From the NCBI GenBank assembly GCA_028280885.1, contig JANQKY010000100.1, positions 1-64,000 of the forward strand: a stretch of 64,000 nt of DNA, given 5' to 3'. Positions 50,022 to 59,280 of the stretch are shown here, piece after piece (the first letter of the stretch is position 1; the number at the start of each line of letters is the position of its first letter). The notes below the pieces were generated by a model. The model was not told where the DNA came from. It made no database searches and saw nothing but the letters and a program-made list of their open reading frames with translations. Source of the stretch: Tepidamorphus sp. (GTDB taxonomy: Bacteria; Pseudomonadota; Alphaproteobacteria; Rhizobiales; Tepidamorphaceae). The position numbers and the translations under genes are program-made.

Positions 50022-51230
50022 ATGGACTTTACGCTTGATCCGCAGGTCGATGCCCTGCGCCTGAAGGTGCGGCGCTTTATCGCCGACGAGATCGTTCCGC
50101 TGGAAAGCGATCGGGCGAATTACAACGAATACGAGAACATCCGCATGGCGTTGCGCGACGAAATGCGCGCCAAGGCCCGGGCGGAGGGCATCTACGCCCC
50201 GCAGATGCCGAAGGAGCGTGGCGGTCTCGGCCTGCCGATGGTCGGGCAGGCGGCCTTCTACGAGGAGGCGAACCGGTCGATCTTCGGCCCCTGCTGCCTT
50301 AACTGCTCGGCGCCCGACGACGGCAACATGCGGCTTCTGTCGATGGCGGCGCGGGAAGACCAGAAGGACAAGTGGCTGCAGCCGATCATCGACGGCGAGG
50401 TGAATTCCTCCTTCGTGATGACCGAGCCGCATCCAGGCGGCGGCTCCGATCCCGGCATGATGCTGACCCGGGCCGAGCGCAAGGGCAACATGTGGGTGGT
50501 GCACGGGCGGAAATGGTTCATTTCCGGGGCCGACACCGCCGGGCACTTCATCCTGATGGCGCGCACCGACGACAACCCGGAGGAGAAGCGGCGCCATCTC
50601 ACCGCCTTCCTGTTCCATCGCGACCAGCCGGGCTGGCGTATCCTGCGCCGCATCGAGAACATGGGGCCGGATGAGCATGGCGGCATCTGCGAACTGGAGT
50701 TCGACGGGTTGGAGATCCACGATTCCGACCGGCTGATGGAGGTCGGCGACGGGCTGAAGGTCACCCAGATCCGGCTCGGGCCGGCGCGGCTCACCCATTG
50801 CATGCGCTGGCTCGGACTTGCCAAGCGCTGCATGGAGATCGCCGCCGCGTATACCGCGACACGCGAAGGCTTCGGGATCAGGCTTGCCGACCGCGAATCC
50901 GTCCAGCTCAAGATGGGCGAACTGGCCCACGACATCCAGATCGGCCGGCTCCTGGTGATGAACGCAGCCTGGAAGCTCGACCAGGGCGACTATGCGCGCA
51001 AGGAGGTCTCGATGGCCAAGGTGCATGTCGCCGACACGCTGCACAAGGCGGCCGACGTCGCGATCCAGCTCAACGGCGCGCGCGGCTATTCCAAGGACAC
51101 GATCCTGGAATGGATCTATCGCTATGCCCGCTGCGCGAGGATCGTCGACGGCGCCTCGGAGGTGCACAACATGGTGCTGGCGCGGTTCTACGCAAAGGAA
51201 GCGCAGGACTTCTGGCGCTGGGGCGTCTAG
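50022..51230 (+). CDS. Acyl-CoA dehydrogenase family protein
   Basis: A 402-residue FAD enzyme oxidising an acyl-CoA or related thioester. FVMTEPHPGGGSDPGMMLTR holds the FAD/substrate strand, KWFISGADTAGHF the second, ARLTHCMRWLGLAKRCMEI the conserved helix, and ILEWIYRYARCARIVDGASE the C-terminal region with the usual catalytic-base position replaced in this subgroup (the base residue is not obvious). It follows a terminator-like hairpin and precedes the agmatine deiminase by 36 bp. Link to agmatine metabolism is unclear. Confidence 0.9.
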   Translation: MDFTLDPQVDALRLKVRRFIADEIVPLESDRANYNEYENIRMALRDEMRAKARAEGIYAPQMPKERGGLGLPMVGQAAFYEEANRSIFGPCCLNCSAPDDGNMRLLSMAAREDQKDKWLQPIIDGEVNSSFVMTEPHPGGGSDPGMMLTRAERKGNMWVVHGRKWFISGADTAGHFILMARTDDNPEEKRRHLTAFLFHRDQPGWRILRRIENMGPDEHGGICELEFDGLEIHDSDRLMEVGDGLKVTQIRLGPARLTHCMRWLGLAKRCMEIAAAYTATREGFGIRLADRESVQLKMGELAHDIQIGRLLVMNAAWKLDQGDYARKEVSMAKVHVADTLHKAADVAIQLNGARGYSKDTILEWIYRYARCARIVDGASEVHNMVLARFYAKEAQDFWRWGV

Positions 51231-51250
51231 ATCCCCGAGGGGGTCTAGAC
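51226..51250 (+). terminator. Hairpin over the acyl-CoA dehydrogenase stop codon
   Basis: GTCTAGA and TCTAGAC are exact reverse complements, with inner CCCC/GGGG pairing, and the stem contains the TAG stop codon. No T-run follows, so it may modulate rather than end transcription into the agmatine genes. Confidence 0.45.
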
Positions 51251-51266
51251 CTTACGAGGAAAATCG

Positions 51267-52304
51267 ATGTCAGATCCGACCGGTTTCCGCATGCCCGCCG
51301 AATGGACGCCGCATCGGCGCACCTGGATGGCCTGGCCGTGCTATTCGGTGATCTTCGAGGAGATCGGCGAACAGCGTGCCTATGAGGCCTGGGCGGCCGT
51401 CGCCAACACGATCGCCCGCTTCGAGCCGGTGGTGATGATCGTGCCGCCCGGCGAGCGGGAGACCGCGCGCGGCCATCTCTCCGACCGTATCGAGATCGTC
51501 GAGCATGAACTCGGCGATTCCTGGATGCGCGATATCGGCCCCTCCTTCGTCATCGGGCCTCAGGGCGAGTTGGGCGCGGTCGACTGGACCTTCAACGGCT
51601 GGGGCGGCCGGGCCTTTCCGGAAACGGCGGCGGATGCCGACATCGCCCGCTTCGTGGCGGAACGCGCTGGCGCGACGCGCTTTGCCTCGCGCCTCGTCAA
51701 CGAGGGTGGCGGCATCCATGTCGACGGCGAGGGAACGCTGCTGGTGACCGACACGGTGCAGCTCAACCGCAACCGCAATCCGAACTGGACGCGCGCGGAG
51801 GTCGAGGCGGAACTGCACCGCCTGCTCGGCACGCAGAAGGCGATCTGGCTGCCGCGCGGCCTTGTCGCCGACACCGCCGAGATGGGCACCGACGGCCATG
51901 TCGACACGCTTGCCTGCTTCATCAAGCCCGGCGTTGTGGTCGCGCACGGGCAACCGGATCCCGAGCATCCCGATTTCGACACCGCGCGCGAGAACATCGC
52001 GATCTTGCGGTCCTCGCGGGACGCGGCAGGGCGCGACCTTGAGGTGATCGTGCTCGATCCGCCGGAGGAGAAATATCTGAACGGCGAGCCGCTGTCCTGC
52101 TCCTACGTGAACTTCTCCTTCGTCAATGGCGGCGTCGTGTTGTGCGGCTTCGACGATCCGCAGGACGAGGCGACGCGGACGATCTTCGCGCGGCTGTTTC
52201 CCGACCGCGAGATCGTCACGGTGCCGGCCACCGCGATCTTCGAGGGCGGCGGCGGCATCCATTGCATCACCCAGCAGGAGCCGCTTGCCGGCCAGGCCGG
52301 ATAG
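51267..52304 (+). CDS. aguA: Agmatine deiminase
   Basis: A 345-residue guanidino-group-modifying enzyme converting agmatine to N-carbamoylputrescine and ammonia. MPAEWTPHRRTWMAWP opens the domain as in all AguA proteins; LGDSWMRDIGPSF and GTDGHVDTLACF supply substrate Asp and the catalytic His, and GGGGIHCITQQEP holds nucleophile Cys333. ATG at 51267 has TACGAGGAAAATCG upstream. Together with 53524-54399 it makes putrescine from agmatine. The two genes flank an MFS transporter. Confidence 0.94.
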   Translation: MSDPTGFRMPAEWTPHRRTWMAWPCYSVIFEEIGEQRAYEAWAAVANTIARFEPVVMIVPPGERETARGHLSDRIEIVEHELGDSWMRDIGPSFVIGPQGELGAVDWTFNGWGGRAFPETAADADIARFVAERAGATRFASRLVNEGGGIHVDGEGTLLVTDTVQLNRNRNPNWTRAEVEAELHRLLGTQKAIWLPRGLVADTAEMGTDGHVDTLACFIKPGVVVAHGQPDPEHPDFDTARENIAILRSSRDAAGRDLEVIVLDPPEEKYLNGEPLSCSYVNFSFVNGGVVLCGFDDPQDEATRTIFARLFPDREIVTVPATAIFEGGGGIHCITQQEPLAGQAG

Positions 52305-52307
52305 TCC

Positions 52308-53504
52308 GTGACGCTGCGTGTGAAGCTGCTGGGGCCCGCCAACCGGCTCCTTCTTGCCGGCGCGCTGACATTGGCGCTCGTGATGGGTGTCGGGCGGTTC
52401 TACTACACACCGCTCCTGCCCTTCATGCAGGCGGAATATGGCTTTGACGCCGACCTCGCCGGGCTGATCGCCTCGTCCAACTATGCCGGCTATCTCCTCG
52501 GTTCGATCGCTGCGACCTTCGTGCGGCCCGGCCCGCGCCGGATCCTGATCTTCCGGATTGCGATTGTGCTGAGTGTTGCGACGACGGCGGGCATGGGGCT
52601 TACCGATTCGACGGGGGTCTGGATCGTGCTGCGCGGCCTGTCGGGGATCGCCAGCGCCTATGCGATGATCCTGGCAACGATGGTGATCGCCGAGGCGCTG
52701 CAGGCGATCGATCAGCCGGGCCGCATCGCCTGGATGTTCTCCGGCGTGACGATCGGTATCATCTCCTCAGGCCTGCTCGCCATCTATCTGGGCGGGCACC
52801 TGTCGGTCGATATGATGTGGTTTCTCGGTGCGCTCGTCTGCATCGTGATGTTGCCGCCGATACTGATCGACATGCGCGATACGCAGCTTGAGAGCGAGCC
52901 CGCGCCGCGCCGCAGACCCTTGCGCCAGCCCCGCCCGATCGCGTTCGGCCCGCTGCTGTTCGCCTATATCTGCGAGGGGCTCGGTTATGCCGTCTACGCC
53001 ACCTTCATCATGGCGATGGTCAAGCAGTATCAGGACTTTTCCGGCGGCGCCGACTGGGTCTGGGTGATGGTCGGGCTGGGCGGTATGTTCTCCACCGTGC
53101 TCTGGGCCAGGCTCGCCGGCCGGATCGGCTATGGCGTGACGCTGCTGCTTGCCTTCCTGGTCCAGATCATCGGCGTCGCGGCGCCGGCGATCAGTCCGGC
53201 ACCCTGGGTCGCGATAATGTCTGCAATTATGTTCGGCAGCACCTTCATCACGATCACGGTGATGGCCGTGGCGGTCGGCCGGAACAGTATCAACGGGCGT
53301 GGCGTCGGCATCCTGACGGCCGGCTTCGGCTTCGGTCAGATCATCTCTCCGGCGATCGCGGGCTATCTCGTCGCCGCCGGCATTACCTATTCGCATGCGC
53401 TGCTCGGTTCGGCGGCGGTGTTGATAATCGGCTTCCTCGTGCTTGCCTTGCCGGTGCTGCGGCGCGATCTTTCCACCACCCCGTATCGGCAGGAACGGGC
53501 ATAA
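52308..53504 (+). CDS. MFS transporter, YbfB/YjiJ family
   Basis: A 398-residue inner-membrane protein with about twelve helices. MGVGRFYYTPLLPFMQAEYG is the YbfB family N-terminal motif, and IASSNYAGYLLGSI follows. GTG at 52308, 3 bp after the agmatine deiminase stop, shows tight coupling. Its place inside the agmatine module suggests transport of agmatine, putrescine or a related amine, or export of ammonia-linked product; sequence alone does not say. Confidence 0.88.
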   Translation: MTLRVKLLGPANRLLLAGALTLALVMGVGRFYYTPLLPFMQAEYGFDADLAGLIASSNYAGYLLGSIAATFVRPGPRRILIFRIAIVLSVATTAGMGLTDSTGVWIVLRGLSGIASAYAMILATMVIAEALQAIDQPGRIAWMFSGVTIGIISSGLLAIYLGGHLSVDMMWFLGALVCIVMLPPILIDMRDTQLESEPAPRRRPLRQPRPIAFGPLLFAYICEGLGYAVYATFIMAMVKQYQDFSGGADWVWVMVGLGGMFSTVLWARLAGRIGYGVTLLLAFLVQIIGVAAPAISPAPWVAIMSAIMFGSTFITITVMAVAVGRNSINGRGVGILTAGFGFGQIISPAIAGYLVAAGITYSHALLGSAAVLIIGFLVLALPVLRRDLSTTPYRQERA

Positions 53505-53523
53505 GCGAAAAGGACAGAAAACC

Positions 53524-54399
53524 ATGCGGGAAATAACGGTCGCGGCCACCCAGATGGCCTGCAGCGATGATGTCGCGGAAAACGTCGCCCGGGCCGAGGA
53601 CCTGATCCGCGAGGCGGCAGGCAGAGGCGCCAACCTGGTGCTGATCCAGGAACTGTTCGAGGGGCTTTATTTCTGCCAGGACGAGTTGCCCGAGCATTTC
53701 GAGCGGGCGAAGCCGGCAGACGGCCATCCGACCATCCGCCGTTTCCAGGAACTGGCGGCCGAGCTCAATGTCGTGCTGCCGGTCAGCTTCTTCGAACGGG
53801 CCAATGCGGCCTGCTTCAACTCGCTGGCCATGGTCGATGCGGACGGGTCGATGCTCGGCGTCTATCGCAAGTCGCATATCCCGCAAGGGTCGGGCTATCA
53901 GGAGAAATTCTATTTCAATCCCGGCAACACGGGGTTCCGCGTCTGGGAGACGAAATTCGGGCGCATCGGTGCGGGGATCTGCTGGGACCAGTGGTTTCCG
54001 GAGGCCGCCCGCGCGATGGCGCTGATGGGTGCCGAAGTGCTGCTCTATCCGACCGCGATCGGCTCGGAACTGTTCGAGCGGAACTGGGATTCGAGCGCCC
54101 ACTGGCAGACCGTGATGCGCGGCCATGCCGGCGCCAACCTGATCCCGCTGGTCGCCTCCAACCGCATCGGCACGGAAGCGGGCCGCAACGGCACGTCGCT
54201 GACCTTCTACGGCTCGTCCTTCATCGCCGACTGGGCGGGCCAGACGGTCGCCGAGGCCGACCGGGAGAGCCAGGCCGTCCTGACCGCGACCTTCGATCTC
54301 GACGAAATCGCCGTCAACCGGATGGCCTGGGGCATCTTCCGCGACCGCCGGCCGGACCTCTACGGACCGCTGATGAGCCTCGACGGCGCATCGCGCTAG
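53524..54399 (+). CDS. aguB: N-carbamoylputrescine amidase
   Basis: A 291-residue nitrilase-superfamily hydrolase that turns N-carbamoylputrescine into putrescine, CO2 and ammonia. The triad is Glu43 (LIQELFEG), Lys116 (VYRKSHIPQG) and Cys153 (GICWDQWFPE). SHIPQGSGYQEKFYFNPGN and GSELFERNWDSSAHWQTVMR match AguB closely. ATG at 53524 follows AAAAGGACAGAAAACC; longer in-frame starts reach back into the MFS gene. It completes the agmatine-to-putrescine pathway. Confidence 0.93.
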   Translation: MREITVAATQMACSDDVAENVARAEDLIREAAGRGANLVLIQELFEGLYFCQDELPEHFERAKPADGHPTIRRFQELAAELNVVLPVSFFERANAACFNSLAMVDADGSMLGVYRKSHIPQGSGYQEKFYFNPGNTGFRVWETKFGRIGAGICWDQWFPEAARAMALMGAEVLLYPTAIGSELFERNWDSSAHWQTVMRGHAGANLIPLVASNRIGTEAGRNGTSLTFYGSSFIADWAGQTVAEADRESQAVLTATFDLDEIAVNRMAWGIFRDRRPDLYGPLMSLDGASR

Positions 54400-54433
54400 G
54401 ATCGAACGCCGCCTCAGGGTTCCGAAGATCGGA

Positions 54434-54476
54434 ACAAGGCCCGGTTTTCAGCGTTTTTCCGGTGGCCGGGCCTTGT
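54434..54476 (+). terminator. 11-bp perfect stem after the agmatine operon
   Basis: ACAAGGCCCGG (54434-54444) and CCGGGCCTTGT (54466-54476) pair perfectly around a 21-nt loop that contains TTTT and TTTTT runs. The stem has no 3' T-run, so it is an imperfect terminator or regulatory stem between aguB and the ferredoxin oxidoreductase gene. Confidence 0.5.
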
Positions 54477-54577
54477 AAGGCAGTATTGCTGACCTACCCT
54501 GTGACGTATACGCTACGCGCAACGGCAGAACCCCCGACGCCGGATACGAACGAGCGGCGCGGCAGGAGGAAGATTTC

Positions 54578-57500
54578 ATGGCGCTCAAGCCCGTCACCCT
54601 CGACGACAAGTTCGACCTTTCGAAGGATCAGGTCTTCGTTTCCGGAACCCAGGCCGTGCTGCGGCTCTGCCTGATGCAGAAGGAGCGGGACCGGCGCGAG
54701 GGCTTCAACACCGCCGGCTACGTCTCGGGCTATCGCGGCTCGCCGCTGGGCGGCCTCGATCTGACCTTCGGGCGGGCGAAGAAGACACTGGAGGCCTCCG
54801 ACATCGTCTTCCAGCCGGGCCTCAACGAGGACATGGCGGCGACCGCGCTGTGGGGCACCCAGCAGGCCGAATTGCGCGGCTGGGGCAAGTTCGACGGCGT
54901 GTTCGGCATCTGGTACGGCAAGGGGCCGGGCGTCGACCGCTGCGGCGACGTGTTCCGCCACGCCAATCTGGCCGGCTCCTCGCCGCGCGGCGGCGTGTTG
55001 GCGCTGATGGGCGACGATCATCTGAGCGAATCGTCGACCACGGCGCATTCGTCCGAATTCGCCATGATGGACGCGATGATCCCGGTGCTGCATCCCGCCG
55101 GCGCCCAGGAGATCCTCGACTACGGCATCCATGGCTGGGCGCTGTCGCGCTTTGCCGGCACGTGGTGCGGGCTGAAATGCGTCAAGGACAACATCGAATC
55201 GACCTCGATCGTCGATGGTCGGGTCGACCGGGTCGAGGTCGTCATCCCGGATGATTTCGACATGCCGCCGGGCGGCCTCAACATCCGGCCGTTCGAGCAT
55301 GCGCTCGTCCAGGAAGCGCGCATGGTCGACTACAAGCGCGACGCGGTGCTTGCCTATCTCAGGGCCAACAAGCTCGACCAGGTCATCCTGAAAGGCGGGC
55401 GGGCGCCGAAGGTCGGCATCGTCTCGGTCGGCAAGAGCTATCTCGACGTGCGCACCGCGCTTGAGGATCTCGGCATCGACGAGGTGAAGGCGGCCGAGCT
55501 CGGCGTGCGGATCTACAAGGTGGCCTGCCCCTGGCCGCTCGAGCCGGCCGGCCTGAAGGCCTTCGCCGAAGGGCTCGACCTGATCATCGTGGTCGAGGAG
55601 AAGCGCTCCCTCATCGAGTTCCAGATCAAGGAGCAGCTCTACGGCATCGCCAATCCGCCCGTCGTCGTCGGCAAGACCGACGAGGAGGGCAAGGTGCTGT
55701 TTCCCGCCAAGGGCGCGCTCGACACCAACGATATCGCCATTGCGATCGGCGAGCGCATCGAGCGCCATTCGCCCGACACGGGCGTCAAGGAACGGCTTGC
55801 CGAACTGCGCAAGTTCCAAAAGGTCCTGAGCGAGACCCAGGACGTCGCCGTGCGCATGCCGACCTTCTGTGCCGGCTGCCCGCACAATTCCTCGACCGTG
55901 GTGCCGGACGGCAGCCATGCCTATGCCGGCATCGGCTGTCACTACATGGCGCAGTTCCTGCCGCGCCACACCGAGGGCTTCACCCATATGGGCGGGGAGG
56001 GCGCCAACTGGATCGGCGAGGCACCGTTCTCGACGACCGACCACGTCTTCCAGAATCTCGGCGACGGCACCTACAACCATTCCGGCTATCTGGCGATCCG
56101 GGCGGCGGCCGCCTCCGGCGTCAACATGACCTACAAGATCCTGTTCAACGACGCGGTCGCGATGACCGGCGGCCAGCGCCACGAGGGCGGGCTGACGGTG
56201 CCGCAGATCGCAGCCCAGGTCGCCGCCGAAGGCGCCAAACAGGTGGTGATCGTCACCGACGAGCCGGACAAATACCCGTCGGGAACCGAATTCCCGGCCG
56301 GCACGACCATCCATCATCGCTCCGAGATCATGGACGTGCAGAAGACCTTGCGCGGCATCCCCGGCCTGACGGTGCTGATCTACGACCAGACCTGCGCCGC
56401 TGAGAAACGCCGGCGGCGCAAGCGCGGCCAGTTCCCCGATCCGCCCAAGCGCATCTTCATCAACGAGATGGTCTGCGAGGGCTGCGGCGATTGCGGCGTG
56501 CAGTCGAACTGCGTGGCGATCCAGCCCTCCGACACCGAATTCGGCCGCAAGCGCAAGATCGACCAGTCGAGCTGCAACAAGGATTATTCCTGCATCAAGG
56601 GCTTCTGCCCGAGCTTCGTGACGGTGGAGGGCGGCACGGTGAAGCGCGGCAAGCGCCAGACCGTCGGCGCCGATGCGTTGCCGGACCTGCCGGATCCCGT
56701 CTTGCCGGAAATCGACGGCACCTATGATGTCGTCGTCACCGGCGTCGGCGGCACCGGCGTCGTCACCATCGGCGCGCTGATCGGCATGGCCGCGCATCTT
56801 GAGGGCAAGGGCTGCGGCATCATCGACATGGCGGGCCTGGCGCAGAAGGGCGGGGCGGTTCTCACGCACCTGAAGCTCGCCGAGAAGCCCGACGATATCA
56901 GTGCAATCCGCGTCTCGGCGGGGGCGGCTGATCTCGTGCTTGGATGCGATATCGTCGTGGTGGGGTCGAAAAAAGTTCTCGCCGCCGTCCAGCCCGGCGT
57001 CACCGAGGTGGTGCTCAACACGCATGCCGCCTATCCGAGCGATTTTGCCCGCAATGCCGACTTCAGCCTGCCGATGGAACGGCTGAAGCGGGCGATCCGC
57101 TCGCAGGCCGGTCAGGGCCATGTCCATTCGATAGACGCGACGGGGCTTGCCACGTCGCTAATGGGGGATGCCATCCTCGGCAACATCTTCATGCTCGGCT
57201 TCGCCTGCCAGCACGGGCAATTGCCGCTGTCGCCCGAGGCGCTGGAACGGGCGATCGAGCTGAACGGTGTCGCGGTCAAGCAGAACCTGGCCGCGTTCCG
57301 CTGGGGCCGTTATGCGGCGATCGATCCGCAGGCCGTCGAGGACGCCGTCGAGCCCGCCAGGGGCACCGATCCGGTGCATGAACTGTCGACCAGCCTGGAA
57401 GACGTCATCGAGCGGCGCGTCAAGCATCTGACCGGCTATCAGAACGCCGCCTATGCGGAGCGCTATCGCGGCCTTGTCGAGCGCGTTCGGATGGCCGAAG

Positions 57501-58051
57501 AGGCGGCAAAGCCCGGCGAGGCGGCGCTGAGCGAGGCGGTGGCGCGCAATCTCGCCAAGCTGATGGCCTACAAGGACGAGTACGAGGTCGCCAGGCTCTA
57601 TACCGACGGGACCTTCCGCAAGGCGCTGGCGGAGACCTTCGAGGGCAAGTACAAGCTGACCTTCCATCTCGCCCCGCCCTTGCTCAACAAGACGGATCCG
57701 GCCACCGGCCGGCCGGCGAAGACGGCCTATGGCCCCTGGATGATGCGGGCCTTCGGCGTGCTGGCTGCGCTGAAAGGCCTGCGCGGCACGTGGTTCGATA
57801 TCTTCGGCCGGTCGGAGGAGCGCAAGACCGAGCGGGCGCTGATTGGCGACTACGAGGCGCTGGTCGACGAGATCATCGGCAAGCTCAACGCCGACAATCA
57901 CGCGACGGCGGTCGCGCTCGCCGCGATCCCGGAGAAGATCCGCGGCTATGGTCCGGTCAAGGAGCGCAATCTGGAGACGGCCAAGGCCGAGGAAGCCGCG
58001 CTTCTGGAGACGTTCCGCAATGGCGGCGCGGTGAAACAGGCGGCGGAATAG
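54578..58051 (+). CDS. Fused indolepyruvate:ferredoxin oxidoreductase (IorA-IorB)
   Basis: A 1157-residue TPP and Fe-S enzyme that oxidatively decarboxylates aryl- or indolepyruvates to acyl-CoA. The N-terminal alpha part begins SGYRGSPLGGLDLTF. CAGCPHNSST is the pre-TPP cysteine block, and the TPP region is GGEGANWIGEAPF. A ferredoxin-like region has CEGCGDCGVQSNC and CNKDYSCIKGFCPS. The C-terminal gamma-like domain reads GVGGTGVVTIGALIGMAAHL. Length is typical for fused bacterial forms. It probably serves amino-acid (Phe/Tyr/Trp) degradation. ATG at 54578 has CAGGAGGAAGATTTC upstream. Confidence 0.94.
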   Translation: MALKPVTLDDKFDLSKDQVFVSGTQAVLRLCLMQKERDRREGFNTAGYVSGYRGSPLGGLDLTFGRAKKTLEASDIVFQPGLNEDMAATALWGTQQAELRGWGKFDGVFGIWYGKGPGVDRCGDVFRHANLAGSSPRGGVLALMGDDHLSESSTTAHSSEFAMMDAMIPVLHPAGAQEILDYGIHGWALSRFAGTWCGLKCVKDNIESTSIVDGRVDRVEVVIPDDFDMPPGGLNIRPFEHALVQEARMVDYKRDAVLAYLRANKLDQVILKGGRAPKVGIVSVGKSYLDVRTALEDLGIDEVKAAELGVRIYKVACPWPLEPAGLKAFAEGLDLIIVVEEKRSLIEFQIKEQLYGIANPPVVVGKTDEEGKVLFPAKGALDTNDIAIAIGERIERHSPDTGVKERLAELRKFQKVLSETQDVAVRMPTFCAGCPHNSSTVVPDGSHAYAGIGCHYMAQFLPRHTEGFTHMGGEGANWIGEAPFSTTDHVFQNLGDGTYNHSGYLAIRAAAASGVNMTYKILFNDAVAMTGGQRHEGGLTVPQIAAQVAAEGAKQVVIVTDEPDKYPSGTEFPAGTTIHHRSEIMDVQKTLRGIPGLTVLIYDQTCAAEKRRRRKRGQFPDPPKRIFINEMVCEGCGDCGVQSNCVAIQPSDTEFGRKRKIDQSSCNKDYSCIKGFCPSFVTVEGGTVKRGKRQTVGADALPDLPDPVLPEIDGTYDVVVTGVGGTGVVTIGALIGMAAHLEGKGCGIIDMAGLAQKGGAVLTHLKLAEKPDDISAIRVSAGAADLVLGCDIVVVGSKKVLAAVQPGVTEVVLNTHAAYPSDFARNADFSLPMERLKRAIRSQAGQGHVHSIDATGLATSLMGDAILGNIFMLGFACQHGQLPLSPEALERAIELNGVAVKQNLAAFRWGRYAAIDPQAVEDAVEPARGTDPVHELSTSLEDVIERRVKHLTGYQNAAYAERYRGLVERVRMAEEAAKPGEAALSEAVARNLAKLMAYKDEYEVARLYTDGTFRKALAETFEGKYKLTFHLAPPLLNKTDPATGRPAKTAYGPWMMRAFGVLAALKGLRGTWFDIFGRSEERKTERALIGDYEALVDEIIGKLNADNHATAVALAAIPEKIRGYGPVKERNLETAKAEEAALLETFRNGGAVKQAAE

Positions 58052-58066
58052 CAGCCCGGCTCAGCG

Positions 58067-58109
58067 GAAGGGACCCCTTACCGGAAGGGCCCACTCCTAC
58101 CGAAAGGGC
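58067..58109. repeat. Triple degenerate tandem repeat at the end of the AapJ-like gene
   Basis: Three units resembling ACCGGAAGGG occur about 16-19 bp apart (GCGGAAGGGACCCCTT, ACCGGAAGGGCCCACTCCT, ACCGAAAGGGCAT). On the minus strand they repeat CCCTTYCGSTRAG, i.e. Pro-Phe-Arg-stop, so the gene end including the stop was duplicated twice and decayed. Confidence 0.6.
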
Positions 58110-59110
58110 ATTGCGTACATCAGGCCGCCGTCGGTCCAAAGCGCATTCAGACCGCGCGGCAGGCCGCGCGGGGTCTGCGGGCCGACATTGCGCTCGTAGA
58201 TCTCGCCATAGTTGCCGACCTGCCGGATCACCTCGTAGAGCCAGCCCTCCGGCAGCCCGGCCCCCAGTTCGACATGGCCGGAAAAGCCCAGAAGGTTCCG
58301 CACGCCGCGATCCTGGCTCGCCTTCAGCGCCTCGACATTTTCGGACGTGATCCCCGATTCCTCGGCCTGGATGAGCGCGAAGACCGTCCACTTGACGATA
58401 TCGAGCCAGCGATCGTCGCCGTGGCGGACGGCCGGGCCCAGCGGCTCCTTGGAAATCAGCTCGGGCAGGATGACATGGGCTTCGGGATCGGCCATGCCGC
58501 TGCGAAAGGCGCCGAGGCCGGAGGCGTCGTTTGAATAGGCGTCGCATTCCTCGCGCTGATAGGCGGCGATGACCTGTTCGGCGGTATCGCGGAATTCGAG
58601 CCGGAGCTCCATGTCGTTTGCGCGGAAATAGTCGCGCAGGTTGGGCTCGCTGGTGGTGCCGATCGAAATGCAGAACTTGGCACCGTCCATCTCGTCGATC
58701 GAACCGATGCCCAGATCAGCGCGAACCATGACGCCCTGGCCGGTATAGAAGGTCACGGTCGCGAAATTGACCTCCATCGCGACATCCCGGGTGAAGGTCC
58801 AGGTGGTGGTGCGCGACAGCAGATCGACCTGGCCCGATTGCAGGGCGGTGAAGCGCTCCTTGGTGGTGAGCTGCTTGAACGCGACCTTGTCGGCGTCACC
58901 GAGAACGGCGGCGGCGACGGCCCGGCAGATATCGACATCGAAGCCGGTGAAGTTGCCCACGTCGTCGACTGTCGCAAAGCCCGGGGAAAACCCGACGCCG
59001 CAGATGAGATAACCGCGCTCGACGACGTCATCGAAGGTATCGGCCTGGAGCGGGGAGGCGCCGATAAGGGCACCTGCAAACACAGCGAAAACCGCTGAGA
59101 ACAGTTTCAT
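58097..59110 (-). CDS. Amino-acid ABC transporter substrate-binding protein (AapJ-like), orphan
   Basis: A 337-residue periplasmic binding protein. A signal peptide (about 1-23, LFSAVFAVFAGALIGASPL) precedes GYLICGVGFSPGFATVDDVG and FTGFDVDICRAVAAAVLGD, typical of general L-amino-acid (AapJ/BztA) receptors; WTVFALIQAEESGITSENVE is the family C-terminal block. ATG at 59110. No permease or ATPase genes are nearby, so it must share another transporter or be solitary. It is convergent with the ferredoxin oxidoreductase. Confidence 0.9.
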   Translation of the reverse strand: MKLFSAVFAVFAGALIGASPLQADTFDDVVERGYLICGVGFSPGFATVDDVGNFTGFDVDICRAVAAAVLGDADKVAFKQLTTKERFTALQSGQVDLLSRTTTWTFTRDVAMEVNFATVTFYTGQGVMVRADLGIGSIDEMDGAKFCISIGTTSEPNLRDYFRANDMELRLEFRDTAEQVIAAYQREECDAYSNDASGLGAFRSGMADPEAHVILPELISKEPLGPAVRHGDDRWLDIVKWTVFALIQAEESGITSENVEALKASQDRGVRNLLGFSGHVELGAGLPEGWLYEVIRQVGNYGEIYERNVGPQTPRGLPRGLNALWTDGGLMYAMPFR

Positions 59111-59213
59111 CGAAATGCTCGTCTTAAAAAAGCCGGTGTCTCTATCCGGCAACGATACGAGCAAGGCCGGGAGCCTGTAAAGGTCAGGCCCGCGCGCCTT
59201 GTGCGGTCTGAAC

Positions 59214-59243
59214 GAAAAAAGGGGGACGGCGATGCGTCCCCCT
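59214..59243 (-). terminator. Intrinsic terminator of the esterase/monooxygenase operon
   Basis: AGGGGGAC (59220-59227) pairs with GTCCCCCT (59236-59243) around GGCGATGC. On the minus strand this stem is followed by a run of six T (59220-59215). It lies 38 bp past the stop of the serine hydrolase, ending that leftward transcript. Confidence 0.88.
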
Positions 59244-59280
59244 GACTGTGCGGTTGGGAAGATCCCGTTGAAAGCGGCCG

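Noticed and set aside
54494..57127. An 877-codon open frame antisense to the indolepyruvate ferredoxin oxidoreductase
   Set aside because: It mirrors a gene with clear family motifs, has Arg/Asp/His-rich shadow composition and no recognisable domain; such antisense frames are common in GC-rich DNA.
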